64,000 nt of DNA from Asterella californica (lineage: Eukaryota > Streptophyta > Marchantiopsida > Marchantiales > Aytoniaceae). Positions 27,083-40,098 of the stretch are shown one piece after another. The DNA lies in the NCBI GenBank assembly GCA_036924285.1, contig JAYKYS010000008.1, positions 14,307,001 to 14,371,000 on the forward strand, given 5' to 3'. The position numbers and the translations under genes are program-made. Position 1 is the stretch's first letter; each line of letters opens with the position of its first letter. The notes beneath the pieces are model-generated. The model was not told the origin of the DNA, searched no databases, and saw only the letters and a program-made list of their open reading frames with translations.

Positions 27083-27922
27083 TGTGACATCCCGTCAATC
27101 GGATGATGGGGTTGCCAATATGATGTAGGTCCTTTTGTCTCATGTTCATGTGGAATTGTTAGTATGTAACGTATTCACGTCATGGGACGAGTAGGTTTGT
27201 ACGTTGGGGAGTGAAGTGACCGATTTAACCGGTGAACCTACTGTGGTTGTACGACAGTAGGTCAGAAGGAAAACGCCCCTGAAAAGCAACTCCCCTCGGT
27301 TCTCACAAGATCTCCAGCGTTCTCTACTTGTTGATACCCCGTTCCAGGCTCCAGCATAGGACATAGCCGGAAACCCGGACGAGGGAGGCATAGTGATCTA
27401 TTATGAGGGAGCCAGTTCTTTCCAGTTACAATATGGTAAGCTTGTGTTCACTATTTTCCTGCGCGTGTTCAAGTATTATCTACTATAAGCTTACTTCAGT
27501 TAAGGTATGTCTCCTATGTTAAGTTATAAGTTTCAGTTAAGGTAGTTCAGTTAAGTTTTGCCTCCTACGTTCTGGTTTAGTTAAGATATCTACTATAAGC
27601 TTACTTCAGTTAAGGTATGTCTCCTACGTTAAATTATATACTTTAGTTAAGATATTTCTCCTACGTTTTGCTTTGGATACTTAATTTCATTTGCCCGTAA
27701 GTTCAGTAAAACTCCAATGCTGTAATATGTAGTATAAAAAGGAGTAGCCAATATATTGTGCATGTAGATGGAGTACCAATGCTTTCCAGAACTTTGTACA
27801 AGTAAAATGAAAATACATGACTCTCCTGTCTTTCCGGACTCTCTCTCTGTTCAATAGCAATTTTCCGGTCTTCCCGTCTTCCGGACTCTCCAGTCTCTTT
27901 CTCTCTTTCACTCTATTCAACA
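27083..27922 (+). repeat. Possible solo LTR
   Basis: It opens with TGTGACATCCCGTC, a start common in plant LTRs. A TATA-like ATAAAAAGG lies near 27735, CT-rich sequence follows, and it ends near CAACATAGCA. No matching second copy or target duplication was found in the window. Confidence 0.3.
27479..27670. repeat. Direct repeat, about 110-bp period
   Basis: TCTACTATAAGCTTACTTCA starts at 27479 and again at 27589. Each is followed by GTTAAGGTATGTCTCCTA. Shorter echoes of CAGTTAAG and CTCCTACGTT lie between. Confidence 0.75.
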
Positions 27923-28029
27923 TAGCAAGTAATGGACAATTATAATATGCTATATCACGTGAACATGTTACAATGTACGCTACAGAAACACAAAAAAACT
28001 TAACCGACTACGATAGTTCAGCTGCATCG

Positions 28030-28900
28030 AAGTTCAAATGGACACTCTGCTCCATAATCTTGATTTCAGCTACAGCGGCCAGATGGGCAGATGAAGCAAA
28101 AGAAGCTGAAATGTAAGCGGCACTGATTTTATGTATCTCTCACATCTAATAAAATTTTCAAGTATTATTGTAAATTATTAATTAAAATATAGTGTTGATC
28201 AAGATAGCTATCGTAGATGTACTAGATAAGCAAGGTGAATGTGTCGTTTGTCCACTTCGTCAATTATGTACATCTACTGATTATGTTCAGTTATTGCAGG
28301 GCCGACGAAGATACTCAACAAACAACTTTTGACAGATGGTTCACAAACAGACTATGAGAACTACTGAAATGTTATAAAGTGATCAAAATGGATCAACCTC
28401 ACAACCGGGAGCTTGAAGTTGAAGCACTGGCATCAATTAACAAAAAAAGTGAAAAAAGCCTCTCACGAACATGGTAGTCAACTTCAAGTAGATTCGGAAT
28501 AAGATTGAATATCTTATTGGAAAAGAGGAAGCAAAATAGTACAGGTTCTACCAACTATACGCGAGAATTCTATGCTATGTGTTATGATATGTTTGGGAGT
28601 TCCAGCAAGGTAGTTGGAGTTCCAAATGACATAGACGTGGTATTAGTTCTATATAGGTGTCATTTGTAGATCTAAATGTTTTTTCTTCACCAGCACATCC
28701 TACAGTCAAAACTATTCCTCCTCCACGATCAAAAGAAGTTATGACTCAGCCGTCATCAATTGAGATGTTACTGGTCAGTCTTCTAAACTTTGGAAGAGAT
28801 CACCAAGTTCTAGTTTGACGTCAGGATTTGATCGGTTTGATGAAGCTTACAAATAAAAAATAGAGGTCGATGCAAAAACAACATCTATGTAGAAGAGATT
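28030..28900 (+). other. Region beside the Harbinger transposase
   Basis: Broken frames on the plus strand (for example FDRWFTNRL near 28325, then a Ser/Pro/Lys-rich stretch near 28690-28760) could be the remains of the second, Myb/SANT-like protein of a PIF/Harbinger element, given the position. No diagnostic motif was seen. Confidence 0.2.
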
Positions 28901-29106
28901 CTAGAGCTCAAGAAACATCAATTAGTTTCTTCTCCATGAATATTTTTTTCAACAGGTATGCATACTTTCTACTGCTGATCACACCAATATTTGTAAACCA
29001 TGTTGTACTAGCTCTCTTTCTCGAGTTCAGATATTGTTGTTGTTCTCTGTATGCTCAAGAAGGGTTGTTCGTCTTGAAATGATTGATAATCCGTAAGATC
29101 AGGTAG

Positions 29107-29798
29107 TCATTCGGTTATATTGAGTTGTATCTCATTGTTGTTGATGAAGTTGTGAAGCATTACTATAGCCATGAGACATGTAAGCACGTCTTCTAACTTC
29201 ATAGGCATTCCATCATCTAGAACTCGCCATCTCTTCTTTAATAGACCAAAAGCATGTTCAATACGTACTCTAGCTCTCCTTAGACCACGATCATATTTTC
29301 TTTCATCTCCTTGATCATATTGATAGTCTGCATATATCTGCATCTTACACACTATTTGGAGTAGAATAGAATAGTAGTGATGTCTATTCTAGTATTCTGC
29401 TGGATAGAATCTTTGTCTTGATTTTTTAGCTAGCTTGATGTGACATCCATCTATTGCATCAAACATTAGTGGTAATTTTGATAAGGACTGAAACTTACTA
29501 TGATATTTTGTAATCGCTGACCTCTTAATCAAACAAACTTTGAGAATAGTTTTCCTTTGCCGGTTAAAATACGACAAATTATGTCCTTATACTTGATTAC
29601 AGTCGATCGTTTCACATAAAATTTATCAGATATTTCTAGTAATTTCATATTATGTGCAAGTATGTATATAACAACAGCCACTGAATGTTCTAAATCCATT
29701 CGCTTACGTGCTAAAGTCCACTCTGGTATAATAGACATGTATGATTCTATAAGCGCAACTAACTTACATAATAAAGTATGACTTATTCTGAATCTCAA
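29107..29798 (-). pseudogene. PIF/Harbinger-type transposase relic (DDE_Tnp_4-like)
   Basis: The N-terminal part (29529-29798) lies in one frame and the catalytic part (29107-29577) in another. The catalytic frame has a stop at 29389-29391. Motifs: FDAIDGCHIKLAKKSRQ, which carries the first catalytic Asp (normally IDGTHI), then RARVRIEHAFGLLKKRWRVL, which carries the catalytic Glu region, then MLHNFI. The stretch that normally holds GSxHD and the second Asp is missing: YADYQYDQ runs directly into GDERKYDRGLRR. The copy is inactive. TIRs were not located. Confidence 0.75.
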
Positions 29799-30099
29799 AT
29801 GTCATTGATGATCTCTGTTGATTTGTGAGAGAGTCCAAATTTCATGTAAAAGAGCATCTCACAATGTACATGCTTCCAGAAATATCCACCAATGTCTTCT
29901 TCTTGGATGATCTATAATGCATGAAGTCAGAGAAAAAACTAACAAAGACACAAGTGAATCTTCAGACCGTCCTTGTAAATAAATAATCCATGTACCTAAA
30001 TCATCAATGTTCCAGTCATCGAGGTTCAGAAATAAGAGCATGCAGAACTCCAGTACATTCATTATTGATCTGTATAAATTATTGATTTGTTTTGTCAAA

Positions 30100-31284
30100 A
30101 AATATATATAAGAAAAATATATTGTTTATGATCACTTAAGTCAGTTTAACTGTGATTAAAAGTTAACACCTTTGTAGCAAGTGAAGCGCAAAGAGCAAGG
30201 AATAATGCAAAACATAAAAACCAGAGAAAAAAAAATCAGACAAAAGGAGAAAGGAATTATCCATACCTTAACCATAAGGACAGACTGTGTAAAAAGAAGC
30301 TATGGTCTCGGATTAGATAAGGAAGCTGGTAGTATAGACCAGGCTACATCCGATAGTGTCACGAAGATTAGTGTTATCTCAAGAAAACACTCGTTTCTGT
30401 GGTTACCTTTTATCGCACGTACATAAACTTTTTAATATCGGCTATTCAGTGTTGGAGGAGTCTAGTGAACAGTGCCAAGTTTCGCGGGAGTTAACTCCGG
30501 AATGATGATTGCTTTCCGGATCCTTCCGGGAAACGGAGAACGGAGCCTCATGTGAACTTAGCCTGAGACGACGCAGCGAGCTCCGGACCTCAGGTGGTCC
30601 TCACGACCAACACTAGTGTCGTGACGACAGTCGCGACATACCCAAGGTCCCTAGTGCAATGACGATCTATGAAAGTCCAGTTGCGAACTCGGCGGCTAAG
30701 ATCCCACTACTTTTGGGTTTCTGATTGTGGGTTTACCTTCCTCGTCCGGAAACGTACCGGAAATCAAGGACGCATGCAAATCACCATGTCCGCGGTAACC
30801 ATATGATAAGTACGTCCGTGCTGCGCAAACTGATTCGAATTCAGAATCGGCGTCCCGGGCGCTTATCCTGAGGAGCGCTACCATTGGGACGGGCAGCTTG
30901 CTAGCAGGGTACAAGGGCAGGGCGCCATGGGGAAGTCGGGAACCTGACAATCTGGAAACACGTGGTCTAGTTATAGACTGAATGTTCTACCCAGCGCAGA
31001 GACATTGCACGTAAAGAGCGTGAACAGTCAGTCTGGAGTGAGGAGAATCAGGTTCTGTCTAGCGACGAACATCCCGTGCTGTGATTGTGTCATTCATCTG
31101 TGAAATATCCAAAGCTGCTCACGTTGCTTTTTGTTTTTCATCTGAGGCTGCTTGAAGTGCTTTGTTTTGACTATCTGTCCACTCTGTAGTTACGTATGTG
31201 GTCTTGCTGGCAGTTTCTCCTGCTGGACAGAGTTACGCGATTCGGCGACAAGGTTTTCTGATTGTTTTGCGTTCTCTTCTGCAG

Positions 31285-31287
<3 letters not shown>
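30100..31287. other. Unassigned stretch
   Basis: Mixed composition, more GC-rich at 30480-31000. No recognised gene. Confidence 0.3.

Positions 31288-31328
<41 letters not shown>
31288..31328. repeat. (CT)n microsatellite
   Basis: About 20 uninterrupted CT dinucleotides. Confidence 0.95.
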
Positions 31329-31330
<2 letters not shown>

Positions 31331-34300
31331 GTTAGCAGGCATCGTTCTTCAATGGAATCGGTAATATCGATCAGTGTCGTATAAGCCTAACATCTATGGT
31401 AGAAAGTGAAAATAAATGCGCGGCATAGAATTTCGCTCTTCACGTTCACTTTTTTCGTGCCAAATATTTCCGGGGAAGTCTGAGCTGGCTCTGCAAATTA
31501 AATGGTTATGCAGGTTCTAACATTTTCATGTACTGTGCCAGTGTAGGATTCCCCATTCATGTCTTTGATGAAGAACTTATGCTTGGAATGATGGGGGCTA
31601 GGGATGTTTCGTTACAAGCTCTTTACCGAAATGATCTGTCGTTCTGGGCAGTGCGAATGCCTCAGTTGCGACCATCGTGCTGTAGTAAACGCCGCAGGTC
31701 GAGGACCTTTTGCTTATCTGTCTTCGTTTGTCGTGTCCTTCGGCAGCACTTGCGTCGACGAATGCTTGCCGTCCCTCCCCGTCACCGATAGTCCCTTGGC
31801 TACGGTAGAATACAAGATACACACGGAGGAGAACAGTTCTTCGAGTAACGGGCGAACATGGAATGATGAGGTACTTGTCTGGACATAAGCATACCTCGGC
31901 AAGAAGGAAACCAAGATCTGCGCTGAGGGAATCACCAATTGCTGGAAAAGTTCGACTTCCAAAGCTTCTCAAGAGGTACTGCATTTCTCTCACTGGGCTG
32001 CAGAAGGACAAAGACCGGGGTCAAACTGCCCCTACTCATGCTTATCGGTACACCTTGTAAGCGAGAAACGACACCGTAAGGGAACTCAATGGTCCACTAT
32101 CTGCTAAGTTTTGAGGTCAGAGACCTAGCCGCACCGTGGAATGGACTTGGACGTATTTGACATGGTAGGGTAAGACTGGGAAGTCGGGAAACTCAACAAA
32201 CATACCGCTACATCTGGAAGCTATCATGTCCTTGCATATAGGCATAGGCATGAAAGGAATGTCAAGATCGAATAGTAATTGATTGCTGCTTGGTTTACTC
32301 TTCTAGTTGCCAGCGTCAGTACACCGCTGGAAGCTAGAATAGTCCCTAGGTTTAGTTGTCAAGAACTGGGTGGGTTGAATCAACTAAACAAGAGTTGATC
32401 TGCAAACCTAAGAATCAGTAACAAGAAGGGTAAGAACGGGAATATGGGGAGCTTTGCAGGCCGAAGTCTATCCAACAAAGACTTATGTCAGCGCATTAGC
32501 AGTATTCAATATATGCGATCTTCATGCAAAAGCTTTCGAGAAGTCCGGCACATAAAGTACAGAATTCCTCGGCCTGTGTGATGTACATGCAGGTTACGGT
32601 CTTAATGTAACGAGGACACGGAGTGTGTCTTCTGGTTTTACAGCTAGAAACTCTATCCGCGGAGCCAGTCTCTAGAGAAACCTCATCACCACCGAAGGAG
32701 AATCAGCATTCACCCAAATTGTACAGACGGACCGTAGAATTACCTTAGCGATTATCAGTAGGATCGATACCCCACATACAGTAATTGGATGCGCTTCGCG
32801 TGACAGTTCAGCCTATACTTACCATTTTGTACACGAACTTCGCTCGTTCTCATGGCACATTTTGTACTACAAATAAGATCTGCTTATTCCTGACCTGGGC
32901 AGGACGTGAATAGTTCCCGATTTCACTGAGGCGAACTCTTTCCAGTAGGATAATGTCACATCCGGAACATATCTAAACTTCTCTTGTACAAGAGCCAGTT
33001 GCTTGTTTAAAATAGAAGATCCCACAGGTTGACAAACGAGTAGCTTACAATTCTTGTAGCATTGAAGACAAACTTTTATAGGATGGTAGTCAAAGCATCC
33101 GTATGTAGCTTTGACCTTCAAGATTCAGGCCTGCTTGTACCTATATAAGCTCAACTAACTCGTGATACACAAAAGTATTTCCCTAATCAAGTACTGTAAC
33201 AGAGAAGGATGGGAGAAACCTGATGGAAGGATAAAAAGCAGGTAGCCCCTAAGGAACGAGGGGCCGACACGTGGCTGCCACATACGCTATCCTGAGTTAC
33301 CTGCGCATACGTAGGCTCAGTCCTTGATTCTGTGCACATAGTTGGAACTCAAGTTTTCTTGATTGCTTGGTTACCCTCGAATTTACATTCACGTTCCGAG
33401 TAAGATAAGGGTTGAATACCTAATTCGTTTTAGTCTCAACACATATGTCGGACGGAAAGATGGTCGTGGATCCCACAAAGGCCTTCAAAGGAAACAAGGG
33501 AGATCCCGGAGAAAAGCGGAGGAGACTAGGGCAAATCTTACAAGGTTCAGCAAGCCGGGGTACATGTGCTAACGAGAAACTGATGTGAGTATACACACCT
33601 CCTTCGTCTTCAACGCCTGCCCGCACTAAAGCTCTTTCACGAAGTTTGGGTAATTTTTTCAGGTGACTGTTGTGAATATGTAATACCCAACATACTGATG
33701 GCACTCGCTTGAACATACAAATGACTAGCAATCATTGAGGATGACTTGAGACTCGTTGAGAGTGACACTTGAGTTTTGATACAGCCATTCTGATTGTCTG
33801 AATTGTGACCGTTTGACAGGATTTAACAAATTCCTGTACTATCGGTAGTGTGCGATGTTCATTAGCAATACGGCACTTCGGTTAATGCTGAAAATCATGG
33901 TGTTTGAGCTTCAGTGAGTTCAAAGTGGGTACTGAGCATCGATCTACTCAGTGAGTAGTTGGTACTACAGTGCTGTAGACTAGGTAGTTCCAACTGGTGT
34001 TGTGGTACATTCGTCATAACTACGGTAAAGATTTCTCTGGCTTTGATAGCCTCGCAGAGGTGATAACAACTCGAAAGGACATAAGACGTGCTTTCCTCAT
34101 GAAAACGTAACAAACCTAAGAACAAGGATATACTGTCAGTTTCACCACATGATTCTGTCTGCGCATAGTGCGCTTATGAGCACCATGGTTGGTTATCTGG
34201 TAATGAACTGACAGACCTTCAGGAATCATCATAACCAGTATTTCCTGCAAAGATTTTGTTCCGTGCTCTTCGAACTTGTGTTCTCCATAATTCAAAAGGA

Positions 34301-34507
34301 CACCTAAGGATTTACACAATCCTTCTGTTTTCCAGTGTTATCTTTGCAACAATGGCTTAGCATATGAACTACTTACACTAGCTTGATGCTGATGTAGAAT
34401 ATATCACTCTTTAAAAGTCCTGTTCTGTTGAAAGTCGTCGATTTGTGTTATGGTCGATGTGTAGAAGACCACCTAGAACTTTACTGGTTCTGCGCCTCCA
34501 GGAGACC
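31329..34507. other. Unassigned stretch
   Basis: Several open frames of 60-140 codons overlap on both strands at 31528-32060 and 33420-33731. None has a motif that I recognise and none joins convincingly through GT-AG introns. A host gene with diverged sequence cannot be excluded, because the CT run at 31288 would suit a 5' leader. Confidence 0.3.
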
Positions 34508-34579
34508 AGATAACTTCTATCCACTAACTGCGCCTCCATCTATCATAATGATAGATGGAGGACTTACTAGAAGTTATCT
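34508..34579. repeat. Nested hairpin with a perfect 14-bp stem
   Basis: Inner arms at 34533-34546 and 34548-34561 (CCTCCATCTATCAT and its complement) pair around one base. Outer arms AGATAACTTCT (34508-34518) and AGAAGTTATCT (34569-34579) also pair. Confidence 0.85.
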
Positions 34580-35029
34580 TATATAGGATGATACACAATG
34601 ATTTGAGTATCATCCTTTCGCTTCACTCTAAGTAACGAAGCTCGCTCTAGGTTCACTTAAGAGTGCGTGAAGTTGAACCTTATCTACACTCCCAATCTTC
34701 GTAAACCTTAACGGCTTTATCGGGGGAGTAGGATCTTTCTCACACGACAGTAACATATTCTAGGAGTGTTGAAACCTAATTTAACACTCCCAAACCCTGG
34801 TACTGATTCTTCCCATGCTTTGTAATGCCCATTGCTGTCTTTCACAAATTCGGCATTTTCAATCTAGAAAACGCTAGACAATGTACTCCGCTGTCAGTAT
34901 CCAACACTACAGAGATAAGATCCGTTATAGCTTTTGAAATTTCACTCTGACTAAATGGTCACAGTAGTGTCTGCTGTGCAAGAATTCCAAATATTTTCGG
35001 GTACGTTCAGTATTTAAAGGCAAGATACT

Positions 35030-35275
35030 TTTCTTATGTCTCTCCATATCTCGGAATCATATTCTTCGACTCATCTTCTTAGCTATTATATCACAGGAAG
35101 TACTGTCGGTCACTACGGATGATAAGAAAGAGAAGATTACAGATCAGCGCAAAACTTCAGACAGTTTGTTGGAAACATATTGTTCGACTCATGTCTAGGA
35201 AGTGTCACTCATGTCTCAGGAAGTAGTCTCAGTTACTACAGGTGATAAGAAAGAGAAGACTACAGATCACCGTGA
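35030..35275 (+). repeat. Degenerate direct duplication, about 125-bp period
   Basis: Both halves contain GATAAGAAAGAGAAGA followed by TTACAGATCA or CTACAGATCA, preceded by GGAAGTA and a GT(C/T)ACTAC block. Confidence 0.55.
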
Positions 35276-35959
35276 TGCGCAACAATCCCCGAAGATCCCC
35301 GAAGATTGCAGATCTTCGTGGATGTTGGGACATCGAGAATGACGGTTAGCAACTCCGGAGTGAGATCCGTAAGGCGTTGGGACACCACAAAAGGTACACT
35401 ACTACTGTTCCCAGTCTACCATGCATCTAAACTTTTGTGCCTAAAACCTCACACAGTAGGGAAGAGTACGCCAGGAACATGGGTCTCAACGGGCCGGAAA
35501 ATCGAAAATGACTTACTAGGACCCCGGAAGACTTGCACGTCCTGGAAAGGACTTGCACGGAAAGGATACTATAATTGACGCTGAATGTAGTGCTGTTTAC
35601 GAAAGACGAAGTGATCATGCCTAACGTCAGAACTGTAACGTAGTTAAGATTTGTAACTCACGAAGGCTGATTAGTCTAGAAGGACTGAAACGAAAAAAGA
35701 AAAGTGCATGATTCATCTTGAATGAAACGCGTGTACGTAAGAAGCTCCGTTATTGTCCAGAAAAGTAAGCACCGGAGTGGAGACAGTGGGGATTTTTCCA
35801 GTGTCGAAAACTTGGTCACTAAGGGTTCTCTCGTTGGAATGAACTTGTGGAAATTTAACCTTTTCACAAGGTCTATCGTGGACGTTTGATTCTGAACTCT
35901 TCAGTCGTGGACGAAAAAAAGTCTGAAAAGCTGATTTGAACTGAATCGTCCTTCTTAAT
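35276..35959. other. Unassigned stretch flanking the large inverted repeat
   Basis: A minus-strand frame (35713-36009) runs into the left arm of the repeat. It is unrecognised. Confidence 0.3.
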
Positions 35960-37371
35960 CTTTCCATCCGTTGGCTATTCATTGCATCGCGTGTTCTCGA
36001 GCTCATCAATCAACCAAGAGTGTGAGTTTCAATTAGGTGTACGGTCTCAAGTCGCTGAGTTTCTTCCAGATCAGTACCGTAGTATCTTGACCTCCGTGAG
36101 ATCTGCAGTCAATCTTTCTTCCTCTTTTCTAAGATTCCAGTGGGGAAAGTACTCTCCCGTTGCGTGGGGACAAACTCCTTGCGCAAGGAAGAGCAACCAT
36201 TCAACCTGTCTTGCTGAAGGAATGTTCTCAGCCAACTGACACTGACTTCTCATCACTTGGAGACTCTGTATCTTCTACACAGAGCAAGTGCTGCTCTTCC
36301 AACTCTTGTAGCCCCTTGAGCTACTACTTTTGATGATTTTAGACGACAGCTGAGACGTTCTCTTCGCCGACTCTACACTTCTCGAGAAAAGGAATTGAGA
36401 GATTAATGCTATCGAGGGGACTATTTCTATCCGCTCTCCTCTAACTCCTAAAGAATTGGAGTATGTTCGTGCATGAGAAGTCTCAGAAGCAGTACATGTA
36501 TTTTTTTTACTTTTAACTTTTTTCTTCTTTTCTCAGATTTTATAAGAGTGTGTGTTACGATACTTCTGCAATTAACAAAAATGTGAATTCCACTGTCACC
36601 AAGTTATGTTTTTGGAAACACATTTTGTGTCTCTATTTGTCGCAGTATAACGCCCTAGATTCGCGATTCAGGGCCCTCCAAAATCTTGAGAACAATCTCT
36701 TGGAGACCCATGGAAACTTACCCTAAGATTCATCTTCCTAGAGTTGTCAATGCTCTTGCTGTTCACACATGCTTTCTCATCTTGTAGGTGAAAGTGAAGG
36801 TCCGCACAAATTTTATCTGGATGACAAAGTCTTGATATCTCCATAGTTGCATGCCGGCACGAACATACTTCGATTCTTTAGGAGTTAGAGGAGAGCGGAT
36901 AGAAATAGTCCCCTCGGTAGCGTTAATGTCTCAGTTCCTTTTCTCAAAAAATGTAGAGTCGGCGAAGAGAACGTCTCAGCTGTCGTCCAAAATCATCAAA
37001 AGTAGTAGCTCAAGGGGCTACAAGAGTTGGAAGAGTAGCACTTGCTCTATGTAGAAGATACAGAGTCTTCGAGTGGTGAGAGGTCAGTGTCAATTGGCTG
37101 AGAACATTCCTTCAGCAAGACAAGATGAATGGTTGCTCTTCCCTGCGCAAGGAGTTTGTCCCCACGCAAGGGGAGAGTACTTTCCCCGCTGGAACCTTAG
37201 AAAAGCGGAAGAAAGATTGACTGCAGATCTCGTGGAGGTCAAGATACTACGATACTGCTCTGGCAGAAACTCAGCGCCGTGAGACCGTACGCCTAGTTGA
37301 AACTCACACTCTTGGTTGATTGATGAGCTCGAGAACACGCGACGGAATGAATAGCCAACGGATGGAAAGAC
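35960..37371. repeat. Large inverted repeat, arms about 520 bp
   Basis: The left arm (35960-36478) is repeated in reverse complement at 36848-37371, around a 369-bp spacer. Landmarks in both arms are TTTCCATCCGTTGGCTATTC, TCAATCAACCAAGAG, CTCAGCCAACTGACACTGAC (one substitution) and TCAAGGGGCTA or its complement. Both arms keep open frames with similar peptides (for example GKYSP(L/V)AWGQTPCA). The peptide is unrecognised, so this is a fold-back duplication of an unknown sequence. Confidence 0.75.
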
Positions 37372-37446
37372 TCCATCAAGTCTTACAAGAGAAAGAAGGA
37401 CCCGAAAGGCCAAACAACTAACGCCTCGAAGGGGAGAACGCCGGGG

Positions 37447-37811
37447 CTAAACCCCGCTATCAGTAGCTCTAAAGTCGACAACCGCTCCTATAATATCAAA
37501 CATAGATAAGTCAGTGATCCTGCATACAACAAGTGCACATGAAGTAGCATCGCCTACTGCAATTACTCTCTTGTGGACCGCATATGCTAAAGCTCTCTGT
37601 AGAGCAATGAAAACTTGATGTCTAAAAAACATAGTACAAAAAGAAAAAAAGTGGTACCCCTGACGCTTCTCATGGTAGGCTCTAGCATAATCTCGAAAGA
37701 AGACGTCGACCTCCAAAGCTGTTGATCCGTATATCTTCAAGACTAAGAGGATGAAGCGATGTCTCACCTGCATACTCCTATACTTGTTCATCTTCACTAC
37801 TGACGCCACGC
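37447..37811 (-). pseudogene. C-terminal endonuclease part of the non-LTR element
   Basis: This part begins directly after the inserted LTR. It contains VVKMNKYRSM (the K..KY element seen after the catalytic Asp in restriction-like endonucleases of non-LTR elements), LKIYGSTALEVDVFFRDYAR, and a C-terminal helix-rich tail ending near 37447. The frame agrees with the part upstream of the LTR once the 4-bp flank repeat is counted once. Confidence 0.65.
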
Positions 37812-40098
37812 TGTCGTTGGGCGTGAAATGTGGTCTGAGAATACACGGGGTATCTGGCTGTGGAGAAATACAATATGATCTACGACCTAACCGACGAAAA
37901 CTTACTATCACTATACTTACTATACTTACTCTCACTATCTTCTATCCGTCTTTTGTCTTGGTTACTATCGATCTAACCTGACCCAAGTGCAACACACGTG
38001 CATCGCACAAACGACTCGGAGCTCGATCCCATTCTAGGTAAAAAATAGGGCTCATACATGATACATGTCTGCTTTAGATCCCAAGCATTTTTCATACAAT
38101 CTTTCATCAATATCCGCTTCACTACTTCTTCTCGACAAATTACCGAAATGCTAGACTCTGGCCTTCTATTGTTCGTTGATACGAGCTTCGCTCAGGAAGA
38201 TGTCCACAGCAAAGGACAGCCTACTACACAAACTTCTCCAATGATACAGGGCATATCGGCAACAAACAACCAGAAAACTCGGGGCGTGACACCGAAGATA
38301 ACGGTACCTCAGCTTCAGCAAGGCGTGGCACCTCCACTGAACATGATCGCCGTATCAATCTCACAATACAACCTCCTTGTCACCCATGCAACACCTCCAA
38401 GAAGCTCACCTCCAGTCCTCAGGTCGCTTGTTCAAGGTCATTCAAGAGATTTAGGCGAAATCTCTCTTCGTCTTCCTCCCGTCCCGCTGTAAACTGAACT
38501 TTGACAACCTCGTACTCTCACCTCGATCATCCAATCAGGCTCAAACTTCACAGGAAATCCCCTTTGACCCTTCTCTACTACTGTATGAAATTTCAGCCTC
38601 AGATCTAAATCCAACTGTCCGCGATGGATCAAGCCACCCGCCTGTGCTAACCTTTGAGCTTTGCAGATCTCGATGGCTAAAATCCTAGATCTCCATACAT
38701 TCTCTTACCCAAATGAGCTGAAATTTCACATGTGACTAGCTGATAGGGCACACTCTCATCCTGGAAAGTTTCACTCAAGAGATTCAATCCCATGTGCACG
38801 GAGCAACTCAAGCTTTGAACCCAAAGAAAACGGATTTACTCATATCTCTCAACTGTAACAGCCAACTTCAATCGACCATTTCAAGAGCAAATCCAATCAA
38901 ATGTAGGAATTTTTTACATCAATATAACCAGCACGGAGTGAACTATTTGATCCCCTTGACAGCTCCTAAAGATCATCTCTCAAACTCTCGGATCACTCGA
39001 AAACGTCACTTGGAGTACCAATTTGACCCTCTGCTTGTCAACGTCCATCACTCTCTCCTCAGAACTCCAAATCGGCCGATCTTTATCTCCAGAGTGTAGC
39101 TCGTCTTGAGAGCTTTCCAACAAGATCACTCACTCCTCAAATGACCCCTAGGAAGACCTCCAAAACCCTAAATCCGTCTGTAGATCTTGAATGGAGTTGA
39201 TTGATAGAAAATAGACCAATAAGAAAACAGATATGGAAACCACTTTTTTCCCCTACTTGGTACCCTAGAACAACTATAACCCTAATACTGTTATAGTCGG
39301 CCCCAACCGTAGGGTAATTACACACGTCAAACTATAGAGATCATACTTAACACTTAAGATTCAATACAAAGTCAAGGTGATGACCTGGAACCGATCTACG
39401 ATGAAAAATACTACAAAAGAGAACGAAGAAGCCATCACTTGATTACAGTTATCTTCGTCAAAGTTCCTTGCAATCCACGCACGATGATTGATCTTCCGCC
39501 GACAGTGACATCAAATATCCACCCAAACGTTGAAAGGGATGTTGGCTGGATAGTTCAAGTCCATTCGCTCCTCGTCAAAGTAAGATATACACTGCCAGGT
39601 CTCAGTTCTCCCCGTATGTGACAATTGGTAAGATCACCGGAGTAGGCGAGTCCATCATCCTCCCCATGAACTCCTTCTCAAAATAGACGACGAATCACTG
39701 TCGAAAGTGATCGCGGTGGATGCAGTGAAGCTTGATATGAAACGGGTTCGGAAATGAAAGATTCGGAACTCGATTTAGTCCTCCATCCATAAATACAACT
39801 CTTGTAGTTCCTCACTTATCATGTAAGACACTAAGACACACTCATGAAATCCAGTCAAGAAGAACGTCTCACAAACCCCCGACCCAGTATCTTATACTTA
39901 AGTTTGACAACAAGAGCCTTTCACGTGAATATTCACGGATCACTGAGTCAGCACATCTTGTTATTGTGCGATCTCACATCTAGATCTCTGTGAACGTGAC
40001 ACCTAATACGCTCTCATGCGAGTTACCCAAAAGAACACAAAGAGAACACAACATCGTTTTGTACTGAATTCACATATGAGACGTCTCACAACACGACA
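37812..40098 (-). repeat. Element C: solo LTR inserted in the non-LTR element
   Basis: Plus-strand low end: TGTCGTTGGGCGTGAA followed by a GGCTGTGGAGA block, matching the low end of the element D LTRs (TGTCGGATTTTGCGTGAAGG ... GGCTGTGGAGATG). High end: ACACGACA at 40098, like D. ACGC lies on both sides (37808-37811 and 40099-40102), a probable 4-bp target duplication. No internal Gag or Pol was found over 2287 bp, so it is read as a solo LTR. Confidence 0.65.

Noticed and set aside
31598..32011. 137-codon minus-strand open frame
   Set aside because: Overlaps several equally long frames on both strands and has no recognisable domain.
39160..39175. Telomere-like AACCCTAAA motif
   Set aside because: A single short occurrence inside an LTR; no array.
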